Source: an uncultured Lewinella sp. (GTDB taxonomy: Bacteria; Bacteroidota; Bacteroidia; Chitinophagales; Saprospiraceae). From it: 33,896 nucleotides of DNA. Shown here piece after piece: positions 8,143 through 16,977 of this stretch (its first letter is position 1; every line of letters starts with the position of its first letter). Both the position numbers and the translations under genes were made by a program. Under the pieces are notes generated by a model. That model had not been told where the DNA came from. It did no database searches and saw only the letters and a program-made list of their open reading frames with translations. The stretch lies in NCBI GenBank assembly GCA_913057785.1, contig CAJXPD010000096.1:1-33896 (forward strand), written 5' to 3'.

Positions 8143-9333
8143 ATGTCAAATTCAAACAACAGAAGCTACCAATTTATAGATTCCTCCGTACAACTTGATC
8201 AGTTTTATCAAGATAACAAGACGGTACCGTGGCTATGCTTTGACACCGAATTTGTTGGTGAAAAAAGATACTGGCCAAGGCTCTGTCTAATTCAGGTAGC
8301 CACCGAAAACGGTAACTATCTTATCGATCCCTTCGAATGTGGAAAGCTTGATCCTTTCCTCTCTTTAATGGAAGATGCGAAAATCTGTAAGATTACACAC
8401 GCCGGAGATAATGATTACAGATTATTGAACAATCTTTTTGGTACGGTACCCAAGAATGTATTCGATACACAAATCGCAGCGGGCTTCTTAGGTTATCGAT
8501 ATCCCATCTCTTTTCGTAAGTTAGTGGAGACCGAGCTTGGATGGCACTTAAAGAAGGGTTATGCAGTGGCGGATTGGGAGGCTCGACCCTTTCAACAAAG
8601 ACAGCTGAACTACGCTTTAGAGGATGTTCTACCCTTGTACAGGTTGTGGAGAAAAGCTAGTGATAAGTTGGAAAAGCTTAACCGGACAGCATGGGCTAAA
8701 GAAGAATTTGGTAAACTGGAAACCGCTTCATATTACGAAAAGTCACCTTACTATGAGGCGATTAATAGCAATATGATCAAATCTTTAGCGAAGAAGGAGA
8801 AGTTGTTCTTTCTTCGTTTGACGAAGTGGAGGGTCCAAACCGCTGAACGCCGAAACCATAGTAAGGAAATGGTCTTGCCCAGCAAGATGATCAACCACAT
8901 CGTGCGGAATGTTGGGGCTGGTAAAGATGCATTGAAGAAAAACCGCAGAATACCTGATAAAATTACGGATCAATTAGGTGATATTTTCGTCGATTTGTAT
9001 CAATTGAAAGAGACGACGGAGGAGCGTAGCATGTTGGATAAAATCCCAGATTTCGATAAGGGGGACGACCAAAATGAAGACATCATTATTGATTTGCTCT
9101 ACCTGCTGATTAAATATAAATGTATTGAGGAGAAGGTGGCCACCAGCCTGGTTTGCTCCAAGAATCAACTACTCCGCTTCAAGCTGGACAAAGAGTATCA
9201 GAATGAAACCTTGGGTAATGGTTGGAGGAGAATTTTCCTTGGCACAGATATGGTAGAATGGCTGGATAATTTGGAAGACCTCAAGCTGGAGATCAATGGA
9301 GGTAAAATTGAGATACGGGTAGGACATGAATAA
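8143..9333 (+). CDS. rnd: RNase D-like 3'-5' exoribonuclease
   Basis: From the ATG at 8143 the protein has 396 residues. It carries the DEDDy exonuclease motifs: Asp34 and Glu36 in FDTEFVGE (Exo I), Asp91 in THAGDNDYRLL (Exo II), and Tyr157 with Asp161 in NYALEDV (Exo III). Residues about 215-300 match an HRDC-type nucleic-acid-binding domain. The family trims the 3' ends of tRNA and other RNAs in the cytosol. I chose 8143 because the 26 residues upstream in the same frame do not look like family sequence, while the RNase D similarity begins right after it. Its final eight bases overlap the start of the ABC gene, implying translational coupling. Length is near that of E. coli RNase D. Confidence 0.88.
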   Translation: MSNSNNRSYQFIDSSVQLDQFYQDNKTVPWLCFDTEFVGEKRYWPRLCLIQVATENGNYLIDPFECGKLDPFLSLMEDAKICKITHAGDNDYRLLNNLFGTVPKNVFDTQIAAGFLGYRYPISFRKLVETELGWHLKKGYAVADWEARPFQQRQLNYALEDVLPLYRLWRKASDKLEKLNRTAWAKEEFGKLETASYYEKSPYYEAINSNMIKSLAKKEKLFFLRLTKWRVQTAERRNHSKEMVLPSKMINHIVRNVGAGKDALKKNRRIPDKITDQLGDIFVDLYQLKETTEERSMLDKIPDFDKGDDQNEDIIIDLLYLLIKYKCIEEKVATSLVCSKNQLLRFKLDKEYQNETLGNGWRRIFLGTDMVEWLDNLEDLKLEINGGKIEIRVGHE

Positions 9334-11053
9334 CCAACGCAAATTATTGAGCGTTTCGAAGCTTGCCATCAGTTTTCCTACAGCAGATGGTGAGTTGGAG
9401 GCATTGAAGGGCAGTTCTTTCGACCTGTATCGAGGGGAAGCATTAGGAATTGTTGGAGAATCAGGCTCTGGCAAATCCATGACAGCACTATCTATTTTAC
9501 AGTTGTTGCCATCATCTGCCGTCTGGAAGTCTGGAAGTATCGATCTCTTCCTGGAGGAAGATAAACCTCTACGTATCAATGAACTATCACCGCTAGAGTT
9601 GCAAGGAATCCGAGGGAATAGAATCAGCATGATTTTTCAGGATCCCATGAGCTCCTTAAATCCGGTACATACCTGTGGCCAACAAGTAGCGGAAGTCTTA
9701 ATGTTGCATGAGGGTATGTCCAAGAAGGCTGCGCAGTTGAAAGTTTATGAATTATTCGAACAGGTAAAGTTACCAGATGTAGAACGCATTTACAGCGCAT
9801 ATCCACATCAGTTATCTGGAGGACAGAAGCAACGGATTATGATTGCCATGGCCATCGCTACCACTCCGGACCTAATTATAGCTGATGAGCCAACCACCTC
9901 ATTGGATGTTACGGTGCAGCAGGAAATCTTGAGGTTATTGATTGAATTCAAGAAGGAACTTGGCATTGGTATTCTCTTCATATCTCATGATTTAGGCGTG
10001 ATTTCGGAAATCGCGGATCGAGTATTGGTGATGCGGAAGGGAGAAATAGTTGAACGAGGCCCTAAAGAGAATATCCTTAAACAGCCGAAGCACCCCTACA
10101 CCCAAGGATTGCTTGCCTGCAGACCGCCCTTGGATCGAAGACTAAAGCGACTGCCAACCATAGCTGACTTTCAGGCTAATGATGGTGAACCCCCAGCTCC
10201 TCAGGTTTATGAGAAGGCAGACTACCAATCCCATCTAGCAAAATTGGAGGACAATCCGGTCATTCTATCTGTCAAAGCATTACAAACCTGGTATCCTAGT
10301 AAAAAGAATTTCTGGGGGAAGCCGGTAGATTTTGTAAAGGCAGTTGATAATGTAAGTTTTCAGATGAAGAAAGGAGAATCCATAGGATTGGTGGGCGAAT
10401 CTGGTTGTGGCAAAACTACCCTAGGAAAGACTTTGATCAAGCTTATCCCAGCTCGGAGTGGCCAAATCATCTTCGATAATGCTGACCTCAGCGCTCTTGA
10501 TGAACGAGAAATGCGGCCCTTCCGGAAGAAAATGCAGATTGTATTCCAAGACCCTTTTGCTTCCCTTAATCCGCGGAAGATGATTGGTCATGCTATTGCT
10601 GAGCCGATGGAGCAGTATTTTTCAAACCTGACGTCCGCTCAAAGAAAGGAAAAAACAATACACTTACTGGAGAAAGTGGGGCTAGAGCCAGATCATTTCT
10701 TTCGCTACCCTCATGAGTTCTCTGGAGGACAGCGGCAGCGGGTAGCGATTGCTAGAGCCCTGGCCGTGGAACCAGATTTTCTGATTTGTGATGAATCGGT
10801 TTCTTCCTTGGATGTGAGCGTACAAGCGCAGATTTTGAACTTATTGACCGAACTTAGAGAAGAGCGAGGTTTGTCCTATATCTTTATTTCGCATGATCTA
10901 TCGGTTGTGAAGTTCATGGCCGATCGCATGTTGGTAATGAAAGAGGGTAGGGTAGTGGAGGAAGGCTTGGCAGATGAGGTATACCAGCAGCCAAAAACAT
11001 CTTATACTCAAAAACTCATCGAAGCCATTCCTGATTCCTCATTAATCTCCTAG
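9326..11053 (+). CDS. Fused double-ATPase ABC transporter protein (Dpp/Opp type)
   Basis: The 575-residue protein contains two complete ABC ATPase domains. Domain 1 has Walker A GESGSGKS (residues 44-51), signature LSGGQKQR (from 163) and Walker B IIADEPTTSLD. Domain 2 has Walker A GESGCGKT (357-364), signature FSGGQRQR and Walker B LICDESVSSLD. Each ends with the oligopeptide-family tail (HPYTQGLLACRPP and TSYTQKLIEAIP). It corresponds to DppD and DppF joined, as in YejF-like proteins, and would energise uptake of peptides or similar solutes at the inner membrane. No permease or binding-protein gene is in the window. The start overlaps rnd by eight bases, so the two genes are one transcript. 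Confidence 0.92.
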   Translation: MNNQRKLLSVSKLAISFPTADGELEALKGSSFDLYRGEALGIVGESGSGKSMTALSILQLLPSSAVWKSGSIDLFLEEDKPLRINELSPLELQGIRGNRISMIFQDPMSSLNPVHTCGQQVAEVLMLHEGMSKKAAQLKVYELFEQVKLPDVERIYSAYPHQLSGGQKQRIMIAMAIATTPDLIIADEPTTSLDVTVQQEILRLLIEFKKELGIGILFISHDLGVISEIADRVLVMRKGEIVERGPKENILKQPKHPYTQGLLACRPPLDRRLKRLPTIADFQANDGEPPAPQVYEKADYQSHLAKLEDNPVILSVKALQTWYPSKKNFWGKPVDFVKAVDNVSFQMKKGESIGLVGESGCGKTTLGKTLIKLIPARSGQIIFDNADLSALDEREMRPFRKKMQIVFQDPFASLNPRKMIGHAIAEPMEQYFSNLTSAQRKEKTIHLLEKVGLEPDHFFRYPHEFSGGQRQRVAIARALAVEPDFLICDESVSSLDVSVQAQILNLLTELREERGLSYIFISHDLSVVKFMADRMLVMKEGRVVEEGLADEVYQQPKTSYTQKLIEAIPDSSLIS

Positions 11054-11070
11054 CCAATAAATAATTTTTC

Positions 11071-11100
11071 AAAAAAGGAACCCGTTCTGCAACCTTTTTT
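11071..11100 (+). terminator. Probable terminator after ABC gene
   Basis: AAAAAAGG (11071-11078) pairs with CCTTTTTT (11093-11100), and GAAC/GTTC can pair within the 14-base loop. The structure follows the ABC gene stop by 17 bases and ends in a T-run, so it fits an intrinsic terminator with an A/T-rich stem. Confidence 0.5.
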
Positions 11101-11258
11101 GGAACTCAATCGTCTTTATTTTGCTAGCGTTAATAGAAGAATGCTTCCTTTTGTCGATTTTTTCGGAAGAAATGTCGAAAATCAGAGCAAATGCAGACAT
11201 TCATTCTTAATTTCGCTACACGGTTAGATAATTATTGGGATTACATCTAAAGGAACAC

Positions 11259-11510
11259 ATGAAAGCGATAAATACTCGACTATTAGGATTGTTTGTGATT
11301 GTATTGATGAGCGTTGGTTCATACATTTTTCTACAATCTGTTGCTGCCTCGGAGCAAGGCGTAGGAGAAGGGAATGCAATCGAATTGAAATTGCAACCAA
11401 CTCTACAGGAAGAGGTCGAAGCTGAAGAATCAACTCAGACTGCTCTTCCTGAAGTAGAATTGTTGAAATTTGTAATTGAAACAGGAAAGCGTTTTTTACC
11501 TGCCTCCTAA
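11259..11510 (+). CDS. Small membrane-anchored protein, unknown function
   Basis: From the ATG at 11259 this is an 83-residue protein. I preferred this start to a TTG at 11235 because AAAGGA precedes it and the membrane helix follows directly. Residues about 6-28 (GLFVIVLMSVGSYIFLQSV) form one membrane helix or an uncleaved signal, followed by an acidic, Glu/Gln-rich tail with no cysteine. I do not recognise a family. It has its own 200-base upstream region and overlaps the 3' end of the convergent metallo-hydrolase gene by 15 bases. Coding is supported by the organised hydrophobic/acidic layout, not by homology. Confidence 0.6.
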   Translation: MKAINTRLLGLFVIVLMSVGSYIFLQSVAASEQGVGEGNAIELKLQPTLQEEVEAEESTQTALPEVELLKFVIETGKRFLPAS

Positions 11511-12401
11511 TTCTCTTTGCTGTTTTTTAACCCAATATCTTTTCAACCCAAGCGCGCTCATACCAGCAGGATTCGCCACTGCATATCTCATCAACACCTG
11601 AGGTTCTAAGTCCATACTTTTGAATTCCTTCAACACAAAGGCTTCAAAGTCTTTCATTAAAACTCCATTATCTAGTTCTTCTGTCAACACCTTGGGCTTC
11701 AGCCATTCTGCCCAATCCACCAGCCGCTTCTCCAATTCATTTATATGTGTATCAACATCCGAAATAGATTGGGAATGAGTCAGCCAGATTCTTTCCGGCG
11801 CAAGTTTTCGAATGATCTGCAAAGACTGCTTCCAGTCTTCCACATTGATATCCGGCGGCGGGCAGGGTGGAACTACTGGCCCGGTACCAATCTTCACTCC
11901 AGCTACATCTCCAGCAAATAAATCAGCTCCTACTTGCCAGGCAATATGATGCACTGCGTGTCCGGGCGTATGCCAAGCCTTCAACAGTACATCCCCAATT
12001 TGGAACGAATCCTCATTGTCCACGGAAACCAATTGTTCCTGCGGTATAGGTTTCAAAGTACCCCAGAGTGTGTCCATTTGCTCCTGATAGATCATCTTGG
12101 CAGACTTCAAAAGCTTACTGGGATCGTGCATGTGAGGGTAACCCCTTGGATGGACATATATAGTAGCTCCATGTTCAGCAAACTTCCAAGCCACCCCAGC
12201 GTGATCGAGATGGATATGAGTTAGGAAAACATGTTTAACATCGGTCAACTGAAAACCAGCTTCTTGAATGCCTTGTTCTAGGCGGGGTAGGGTAGAATGG
12301 GGGCCTGTTTCCACTATGATTGGCCCATCACTAGTTTCGATTAAGAAAGCTGCGATGGCCTCTAGCTGGCCTTGAAAATGTAGATCGATTAAATGAATCA
12401 T
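11496..12401 (-). CDS. Metallo-beta-lactamase-fold hydrolase
   Basis: The 301-residue protein has the MBL-fold metal motif THIHLDHAG, giving ligands His62, His64, Asp66 and His67. A later GHAVHH and FAGDVAG supply the further histidine and bridging aspartate, so a binuclear zinc or iron site is intact. The family hydrolyses lactones, thioesters, phosphodiesters or sulfate esters, and nothing here fixes the substrate. Residues after about 200 are helical and resemble the C-terminal region of ComEC/lactonase-type MBL enzymes. It starts five bases after the dehalogenase stop on the same strand, so both are one operon. No signal peptide is present; it is probably cytosolic. Confidence 0.85.
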   Translation of the reverse strand: MIHLIDLHFQGQLEAIAAFLIETSDGPIIVETGPHSTLPRLEQGIQEAGFQLTDVKHVFLTHIHLDHAGVAWKFAEHGATIYVHPRGYPHMHDPSKLLKSAKMIYQEQMDTLWGTLKPIPQEQLVSVDNEDSFQIGDVLLKAWHTPGHAVHHIAWQVGADLFAGDVAGVKIGTGPVVPPCPPPDINVEDWKQSLQIIRKLAPERIWLTHSQSISDVDTHINELEKRLVDWAEWLKPKVLTEELDNGVLMKDFEAFVLKEFKSMDLEPQVLMRYAVANPAGMSALGLKRYWVKKQQRELGGR

Positions 12402-12406
12402 ATATA

Positions 12407-13303
12407 CTATGCAATGCTTTTAATGAAGGCTACCATTTTTTCTGCTAGTAGTTCTCCTTGATCTTCTTGAATAAAGTGTCCTCCTTGCGGGATCAGCTCA
12501 TGAGGTTGACCCTTGCAACCAGGAACTATCTTCTGGAAATAGGCATCGCCACCCTTCATGATGGGATCACTGTCCCCAAATAGAGTTAAGACGGGTTTTT
12601 GCCATTGACTATACTGAGCCCAGGCCTTTTGATTGTTGATGGCCTCTGGGTCGGTAGCTTCTGTTGGAACTAAGGCAGGAAAAATCCTTGCACCCGCTTT
12701 GTAGGTTTCATCGGGAAATGGAGCATCATAGGCAGCAATCACTTCTGGAGCTAGCTTTGTAGCTGTCCCTCCGTCGATGATCTTTCCGGTTGGAAATTCA
12801 GGTACATTCTGAGAAAAGTCCCTCCATTGTTTGAAAGCGGGCGGCATGGGAATTTGCCCAGTTGGCAAAGTGGTATTGGAAACTATGATCGAATCGAACC
12901 TTGCCTCCATATCCAAGGCTAGGCGGAGACCTAATAAACCACCCCAATCCTGACAAAATAGGTGAATATGCTGGAGGTCTAATTGTTCAATTAATCCTCC
13001 GAGCCATTCCAGATGCGACTGATAAGAATAGTCACTTCTTTCACTGGGTTTACTAGATTTTCCGAAACCGATCAAATCAGGAGCAATGGCTCGATAACCG
13101 GCTTCAACCAAAATCGGAATCATTTTTCGATACAAGTAAGACCAAGAAGGCTCACCATGTAATAATAAAGCAACAGGAGCACTTGCATCTCCTTCATCTA
13201 CATAATGCATTTTGATGCCCTGGCCAACCTCTTTGAAATTTGGAGCAAAAGAATAGCCCGGTAAGTTTTCAAAATGGTCAGCAGGTGTTTCTAAGATGGT
13301 CAT
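12407..13303 (-). CDS. Haloalkane dehalogenase (subfamily I type)
   Basis: The 298-residue alpha/beta hydrolase resembles DhlA-type haloalkane dehalogenases, which hydrolyse carbon-halogen bonds to alcohols. HGEPSWSYLYR (49-59) is the subfamily I oxyanion motif with Glu51. The nucleophile is Asp119 in CQDWGG, with the adjacent halide-binding Trp120. Trp160 in FKQWRDF can be the second halide-stabilising residue, Asp246 in GDSDP the catalytic acid, and His276 in GGHFIQED the base. All catalytic residues are therefore present, and the length equals the family norm. It is the first gene of a two-gene operon with the MBL-fold hydrolase. Some relatives have epoxide hydrolase or unknown activity, so the halogenated substrate is inferred. 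Confidence 0.85.
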   Translation of the reverse strand: MTILETPADHFENLPGYSFAPNFKEVGQGIKMHYVDEGDASAPVALLLHGEPSWSYLYRKMIPILVEAGYRAIAPDLIGFGKSSKPSERSDYSYQSHLEWLGGLIEQLDLQHIHLFCQDWGGLLGLRLALDMEARFDSIIVSNTTLPTGQIPMPPAFKQWRDFSQNVPEFPTGKIIDGGTATKLAPEVIAAYDAPFPDETYKAGARIFPALVPTEATDPEAINNQKAWAQYSQWQKPVLTLFGDSDPIMKGGDAYFQKIVPGCKGQPHELIPQGGHFIQEDQGELLAEKMVAFIKSIA

Positions 13304-13675
13304 ATTTGGATGATTTTAGATCTGCTCAATATACAGATATTAGAGAGATTGTACTTGTCTATTAGCGTATTTTCGCTAGAACACTTTTTCGCAGACATTA
13401 GTTTGCATTTAAGGTCCACTAGGCAGCTACTTTAGTTCTTTTGATGGGGCTTTGGTTGAAGATGAAAAGAGGGTATTAATGTTTAAATATTTTACTCATA
13501 CGTAATTTTCTCTCAAATAAAACAAAATCATAAATTAGCATTTCTTTTAATAGACTACTTTCAAACAAACCTTGGGGCATCTACAGAACAGCATTTTATC
13601 AATTGAGACATGTGGCTTATTGGAGATTACCCCTACTTTTAAATCCTGCTAACCTCTCGCTAAATGTTTTGACCC
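13304..13675. other. Divergent intergenic region
   Basis: These 372 AT-rich bases lie between the dehalogenase and the T9SS hydrolase, which are transcribed away from each other. A small hairpin TAGCG/CGCTA sits at 13363-13378. I see no convincing reading frame, RNA gene or repeat; both promoters should be here. Confidence 0.5.
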
Positions 13676-14986
13676 ATGCACGCTAAGTTTTTAATCACTT
13701 TCTATCTTCTACTCGTCTGTTCTTTCTCCGTAGCACAGACCTCCAATGTATCCAATACTACATTTAGTTTCGAATTGGCAGGGCACACGCTTAAGATCCC
13801 AATATATAGCAGTATCAATCTAGGCCAATTGGACCCGACAATCCGAAAAGCAGTCATCGTGATCCACGGAACCAATCGGAATGCAGATGACTACTTCAAT
13901 AATATACAAGTGGCAGCGGATAAAGCCTCCGACCTCTCTGCTCATACGCTAATCGTCGCACCGCAATTTCTGACTGAAGCAGATATAGAGTATCACAACT
14001 TAGATGATGAACATTTGTATTGGACAAATGGGGGATGGAAAGCGGGTTCTAACTCTAGGGATGAGGATGCTAACCCTCGCCCAATCAGAATACCTTCTTA
14101 TGCTGTGTTAGATAGTCTCATAATGCATATCACTCGACAGTTTTCAAATCTGGAACTAATTACGCTAGCCGGTCATTCAGCAGGAGGGCAGGTGGTGCAA
14201 CGAATGGCTGCCACATCCCCGATTGGCGAAACCTTGTGCGAGGCTTTTGGGGTACAAATACGTTTCGTGGTTGCCAACCCTAGTTCCTATGTCTATCTAG
14301 ATCGACAAAGGAGACGCCCAGGAACGGTAGATGAGTTTTCGATTCCAAGCAGCAATTGTGCAGATTTTAATGAATGGAAATATGGTTTAGAGGATCTTTA
14401 TACCTATCCAGGTCTTTCTGGAGTTGACTCCATCCGGGCAAGATTCAAGCGCAGGCAAGTTACTTATCTATTAGGCCAACGTGATAACGATCCAGGATCT
14501 AGTAGTTTGGATCTTTCTTGTGCGGCTAATTTACAGGGAAGTCATCGGCTTGAACGAGGAATTATTTACTACAATTACCTGCAGCATTATTATGGTAGTT
14601 CAGTTAGCGAAAATCATTCCATCAGCCAGGTGCCAGATGTAGGACACAGCAACTTTGATATGTTCAATTCCAGTCAGGGGCTTAGTGTACTTTTTGGACC
14701 ATCTACTCCATCTTGTTCCGGTTTGGTCTTCAGTAACAATACGGTAGAAGATTTCTACATCCAGGTCTTTCCGAATCCAGCAGACGAATTGATCTTCCTA
14801 GAAGTCAATGGCAGCACGGAGCCAAGGATGGAGGCTTTGATCTTCGATTTGCAGGGTCGTCAAGTATGGAGTGGGCTGGTTACAGGCGAGCAACCCATCG
14901 ATGTTAGCCAACTTCCTGCCGGATTGTACTTCCTTTACCTAGAAGTAGGTAGTTTTCGCGCAGAGAAAAAGTTAGTAGTTAAATGA
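13676..14986 (+). CDS. Secreted alpha/beta hydrolase with T9SS sorting domain
   Basis: The 436-residue protein has a cleavable signal peptide (residues 1-20, ending SFSVAQ). An alpha/beta hydrolase domain follows to about residue 350, and then a type IX secretion C-terminal domain (364-436, from VFPNPADE to KKLVVK). VIHGTNRNADDY marks the oxyanion region, the nucleophile is Ser168 in GHSAGG, and the late VGHSNFD holds the likely catalytic His. It would be exported to the cell surface or medium as an esterase or lipase-like enzyme. It is convergent with the next two secreted proteins, which suggests extracellular polymer breakdown as common ground. The substrate is not evident. Confidence 0.8.
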   Translation: MHAKFLITFYLLLVCSFSVAQTSNVSNTTFSFELAGHTLKIPIYSSINLGQLDPTIRKAVIVIHGTNRNADDYFNNIQVAADKASDLSAHTLIVAPQFLTEADIEYHNLDDEHLYWTNGGWKAGSNSRDEDANPRPIRIPSYAVLDSLIMHITRQFSNLELITLAGHSAGGQVVQRMAATSPIGETLCEAFGVQIRFVVANPSSYVYLDRQRRRPGTVDEFSIPSSNCADFNEWKYGLEDLYTYPGLSGVDSIRARFKRRQVTYLLGQRDNDPGSSSLDLSCAANLQGSHRLERGIIYYNYLQHYYGSSVSENHSISQVPDVGHSNFDMFNSSQGLSVLFGPSTPSCSGLVFSNNTVEDFYIQVFPNPADELIFLEVNGSTEPRMEALIFDLQGRQVWSGLVTGEQPIDVSQLPAGLYFLYLEVGSFRAEKKLVVK

Positions 14987-15002
14987 TTTGCCTGGATTTC
15001 TC

Positions 15003-16952
15003 CTACGGTTTCAGGATGGATCGCGTAAACCGACCGGAATCAGATTGTATTTCCAGAAAGTACATCCCTCTAGCTAAACCAGAAACATCCAAGCGTATTT
15101 GACTTTGCCCCGCTGTGATTTGCTGTTGTAGCTTTAAATCTCCTCTTGCTCCAAATAATCTAAGGATAGCATGCTTCCCAAGGCTTCGATTTAGCTCTAG
15201 ATTGATGTGAAGCAAATCCAAAACAGGATTAGGATATACTGTGAAGGTAGGTATTTCGGACACTTCTTCTGAGGATACCACAGAATCTGGTAGTCCACAT
15301 GGAGAATTTTCAGTAGTATCCAGCTGAGCTCCTATCGTAATGTAATCAAAGTATAGCTCATTACCTGGGAAATTAGGATTGGAACGGTCCAGGAATATCC
15401 AGAAATCTATTAGGTCCTCCGGATCGAATCCTCCCAATTCTTCCGCTGTGAATTCAAACCTAAGTGTTGTCCAAGCTTCTAAGGTGCCTGCTACATTTTG
15501 GGTCTTTATGGCCGTCCTAAAGTCCGCAGAACCATCTCCTGACCTGAACAATACACCAATAGGAATCTCCTCGGCACTCCTGGCACGAATGACCAGTTGT
15601 ACATTTCCAGAAATATTGGTGATCTCACTACCACCAGGGGTGAGTGGATTGACTACAATTGGGCGAAATTCACTGTGTGGATTTAGCGCTGGATCCGCGA
15701 CCTCAATTTTTAACTCTTCGCAATCCGTGGTGGTTAGAGTCAACTTTAAAGTTTCTGCTCCTCCAAAAATAGTCGGATTGCTATTGTCCCAGTTTTCCAT
15801 CCAGCTTTGTGCTGCCACTTCAGTGCTACAAGGCGAGTTATTGGCTGGATTTGGAGCTCCCCCAATCACAATATGGTCTATATAGAATTCATTCCCAGGA
15901 AAGTTGGGCGTACCACGATCGAGATAAAACCAGAAATCTCTCAGATCGGCGGGATCAAAGCCCTCGAGTTCAGTCGGTGCAAATTCGATATAGACATCGG
16001 TCCATGCCCCTAGGTTTGCTGGAATAGATACACTTTTTCGGGAGGTACGTTCTTCTTGACTTCCTCCTCCAGAGCGGAACAAGACATCAATCTGTAAGGC
16101 TTCGACTGATCGGACTCGCATACTGACATTTACCTGGTCAGAGATATCGGAAATGTCATTCCCCTGGCTATCGATCGGATTGACGACGTAGGCATTAAAG
16201 GAAGGCAAGGGAGCATTGACCGGATCACTTACGCTTAGTTGGAGGGTTTCACAGTTTGTATCCAAGGTAAATGTGGTTACTTGTCCGGCAATGCTGGTGG
16301 TGCTGACCCCCTGAAGATGTTCTCCATTGAAGTAATCCGCATAGAGTGGCTCCATTGCGCCAGCTGCTAAATCGCATGGAGACGCTAAACCTGTAGTAGG
16401 AGGGCCCCCTAAGCTTATGTAATCTATGTAGAGTTCATCTCCGTTGAAGTTTTCGGTTCCTCGATCCAGATAGATCCAAACATCTCTTAGATTATTCGCA
16501 TTAAAACCCGCTACTTCATCCTCTGAGAAACTTACGACGACCTCTGACCAATTGGTCAAGTCAGCTGGAATGGTGTCATACAAAATGGTGGTACGAAAAT
16601 CGCTTGTGCCGTCATCAGAACGCAACAGAAAACCCATTACTACTTCCGCCACACTTCTCACTCGGATGTTGATCTGCAAAGGGAAATTACTGACATCCGT
16701 GATATCATCACCAGTTGAATCTTTCGGGTTAATGATTAAAGGACTGAAGGCGGGTAAGGGCATACCGATGGGATCGGCAACTTTTAGCAGCGCTTCTTCA
16801 CAATCTGTCTTTGTAACACTTACCGCACTACCTCCGGTACCCGTGAATTCATAATTACTGTCTTTCCAGTGCGTTTCCCAGTATTGGGCTTGGCCAACAA
16901 AGGAGTAGCTGCATAGGATTAAAAGGAGTAGACCTCTGATCATGGTTTTCAT
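15003..16952 (-). CDS. Secreted three-module protein with T9SS sorting domain
   Basis: The 649-residue protein has a signal peptide (1-22), three tandem modules of about 160 residues (about 24-183, 205-365, 384-541) and a T9SS sorting domain (from about 572, VYPNPVLD, to RSILKP). Each module repeats the order CE-x-L-x-x-x-VxDP, NP-x-(D/T), RxRSxE, (F/L)RSxDG-like, DFW-(I/F)-(F/Y)-LDR, (F/N)xGNE-(F/L)-Y-(I/F)-D and a closing SPC. The pattern suggests beta-sandwich, carbohydrate-binding-like domains, but I do not recognise a named CBM family. No catalytic motif is seen. It lies 25 bases downstream of the beta-helix protein on the same strand, so it may be a surface sugar-binding partner of that enzyme. 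Confidence 0.75.
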   Translation of the reverse strand: MKTMIRGLLLLILCSYSFVGQAQYWETHWKDSNYEFTGTGGSAVSVTKTDCEEALLKVADPIGMPLPAFSPLIINPKDSTGDDITDVSNFPLQINIRVRSVAEVVMGFLLRSDDGTSDFRTTILYDTIPADLTNWSEVVVSFSEDEVAGFNANNLRDVWIYLDRGTENFNGDELYIDYISLGGPPTTGLASPCDLAAGAMEPLYADYFNGEHLQGVSTTSIAGQVTTFTLDTNCETLQLSVSDPVNAPLPSFNAYVVNPIDSQGNDISDISDQVNVSMRVRSVEALQIDVLFRSGGGSQEERTSRKSVSIPANLGAWTDVYIEFAPTELEGFDPADLRDFWFYLDRGTPNFPGNEFYIDHIVIGGAPNPANNSPCSTEVAAQSWMENWDNSNPTIFGGAETLKLTLTTTDCEELKIEVADPALNPHSEFRPIVVNPLTPGGSEITNISGNVQLVIRARSAEEIPIGVLFRSGDGSADFRTAIKTQNVAGTLEAWTTLRFEFTAEELGGFDPEDLIDFWIFLDRSNPNFPGNELYFDYITIGAQLDTTENSPCGLPDSVVSSEEVSEIPTFTVYPNPVLDLLHINLELNRSLGKHAILRLFGARGDLKLQQQITAGQSQIRLDVSGLARGMYFLEIQSDSGRFTRSILKP

Positions 16953-16977
16953 TTAAAAGTTGAAAGGGGTGGGTCAC

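Noticed and set aside
15379..15885. 168-codon plus-strand frame opposite the three-module gene
   Set aside because: Its length follows from the codon use of the real gene on the other strand.
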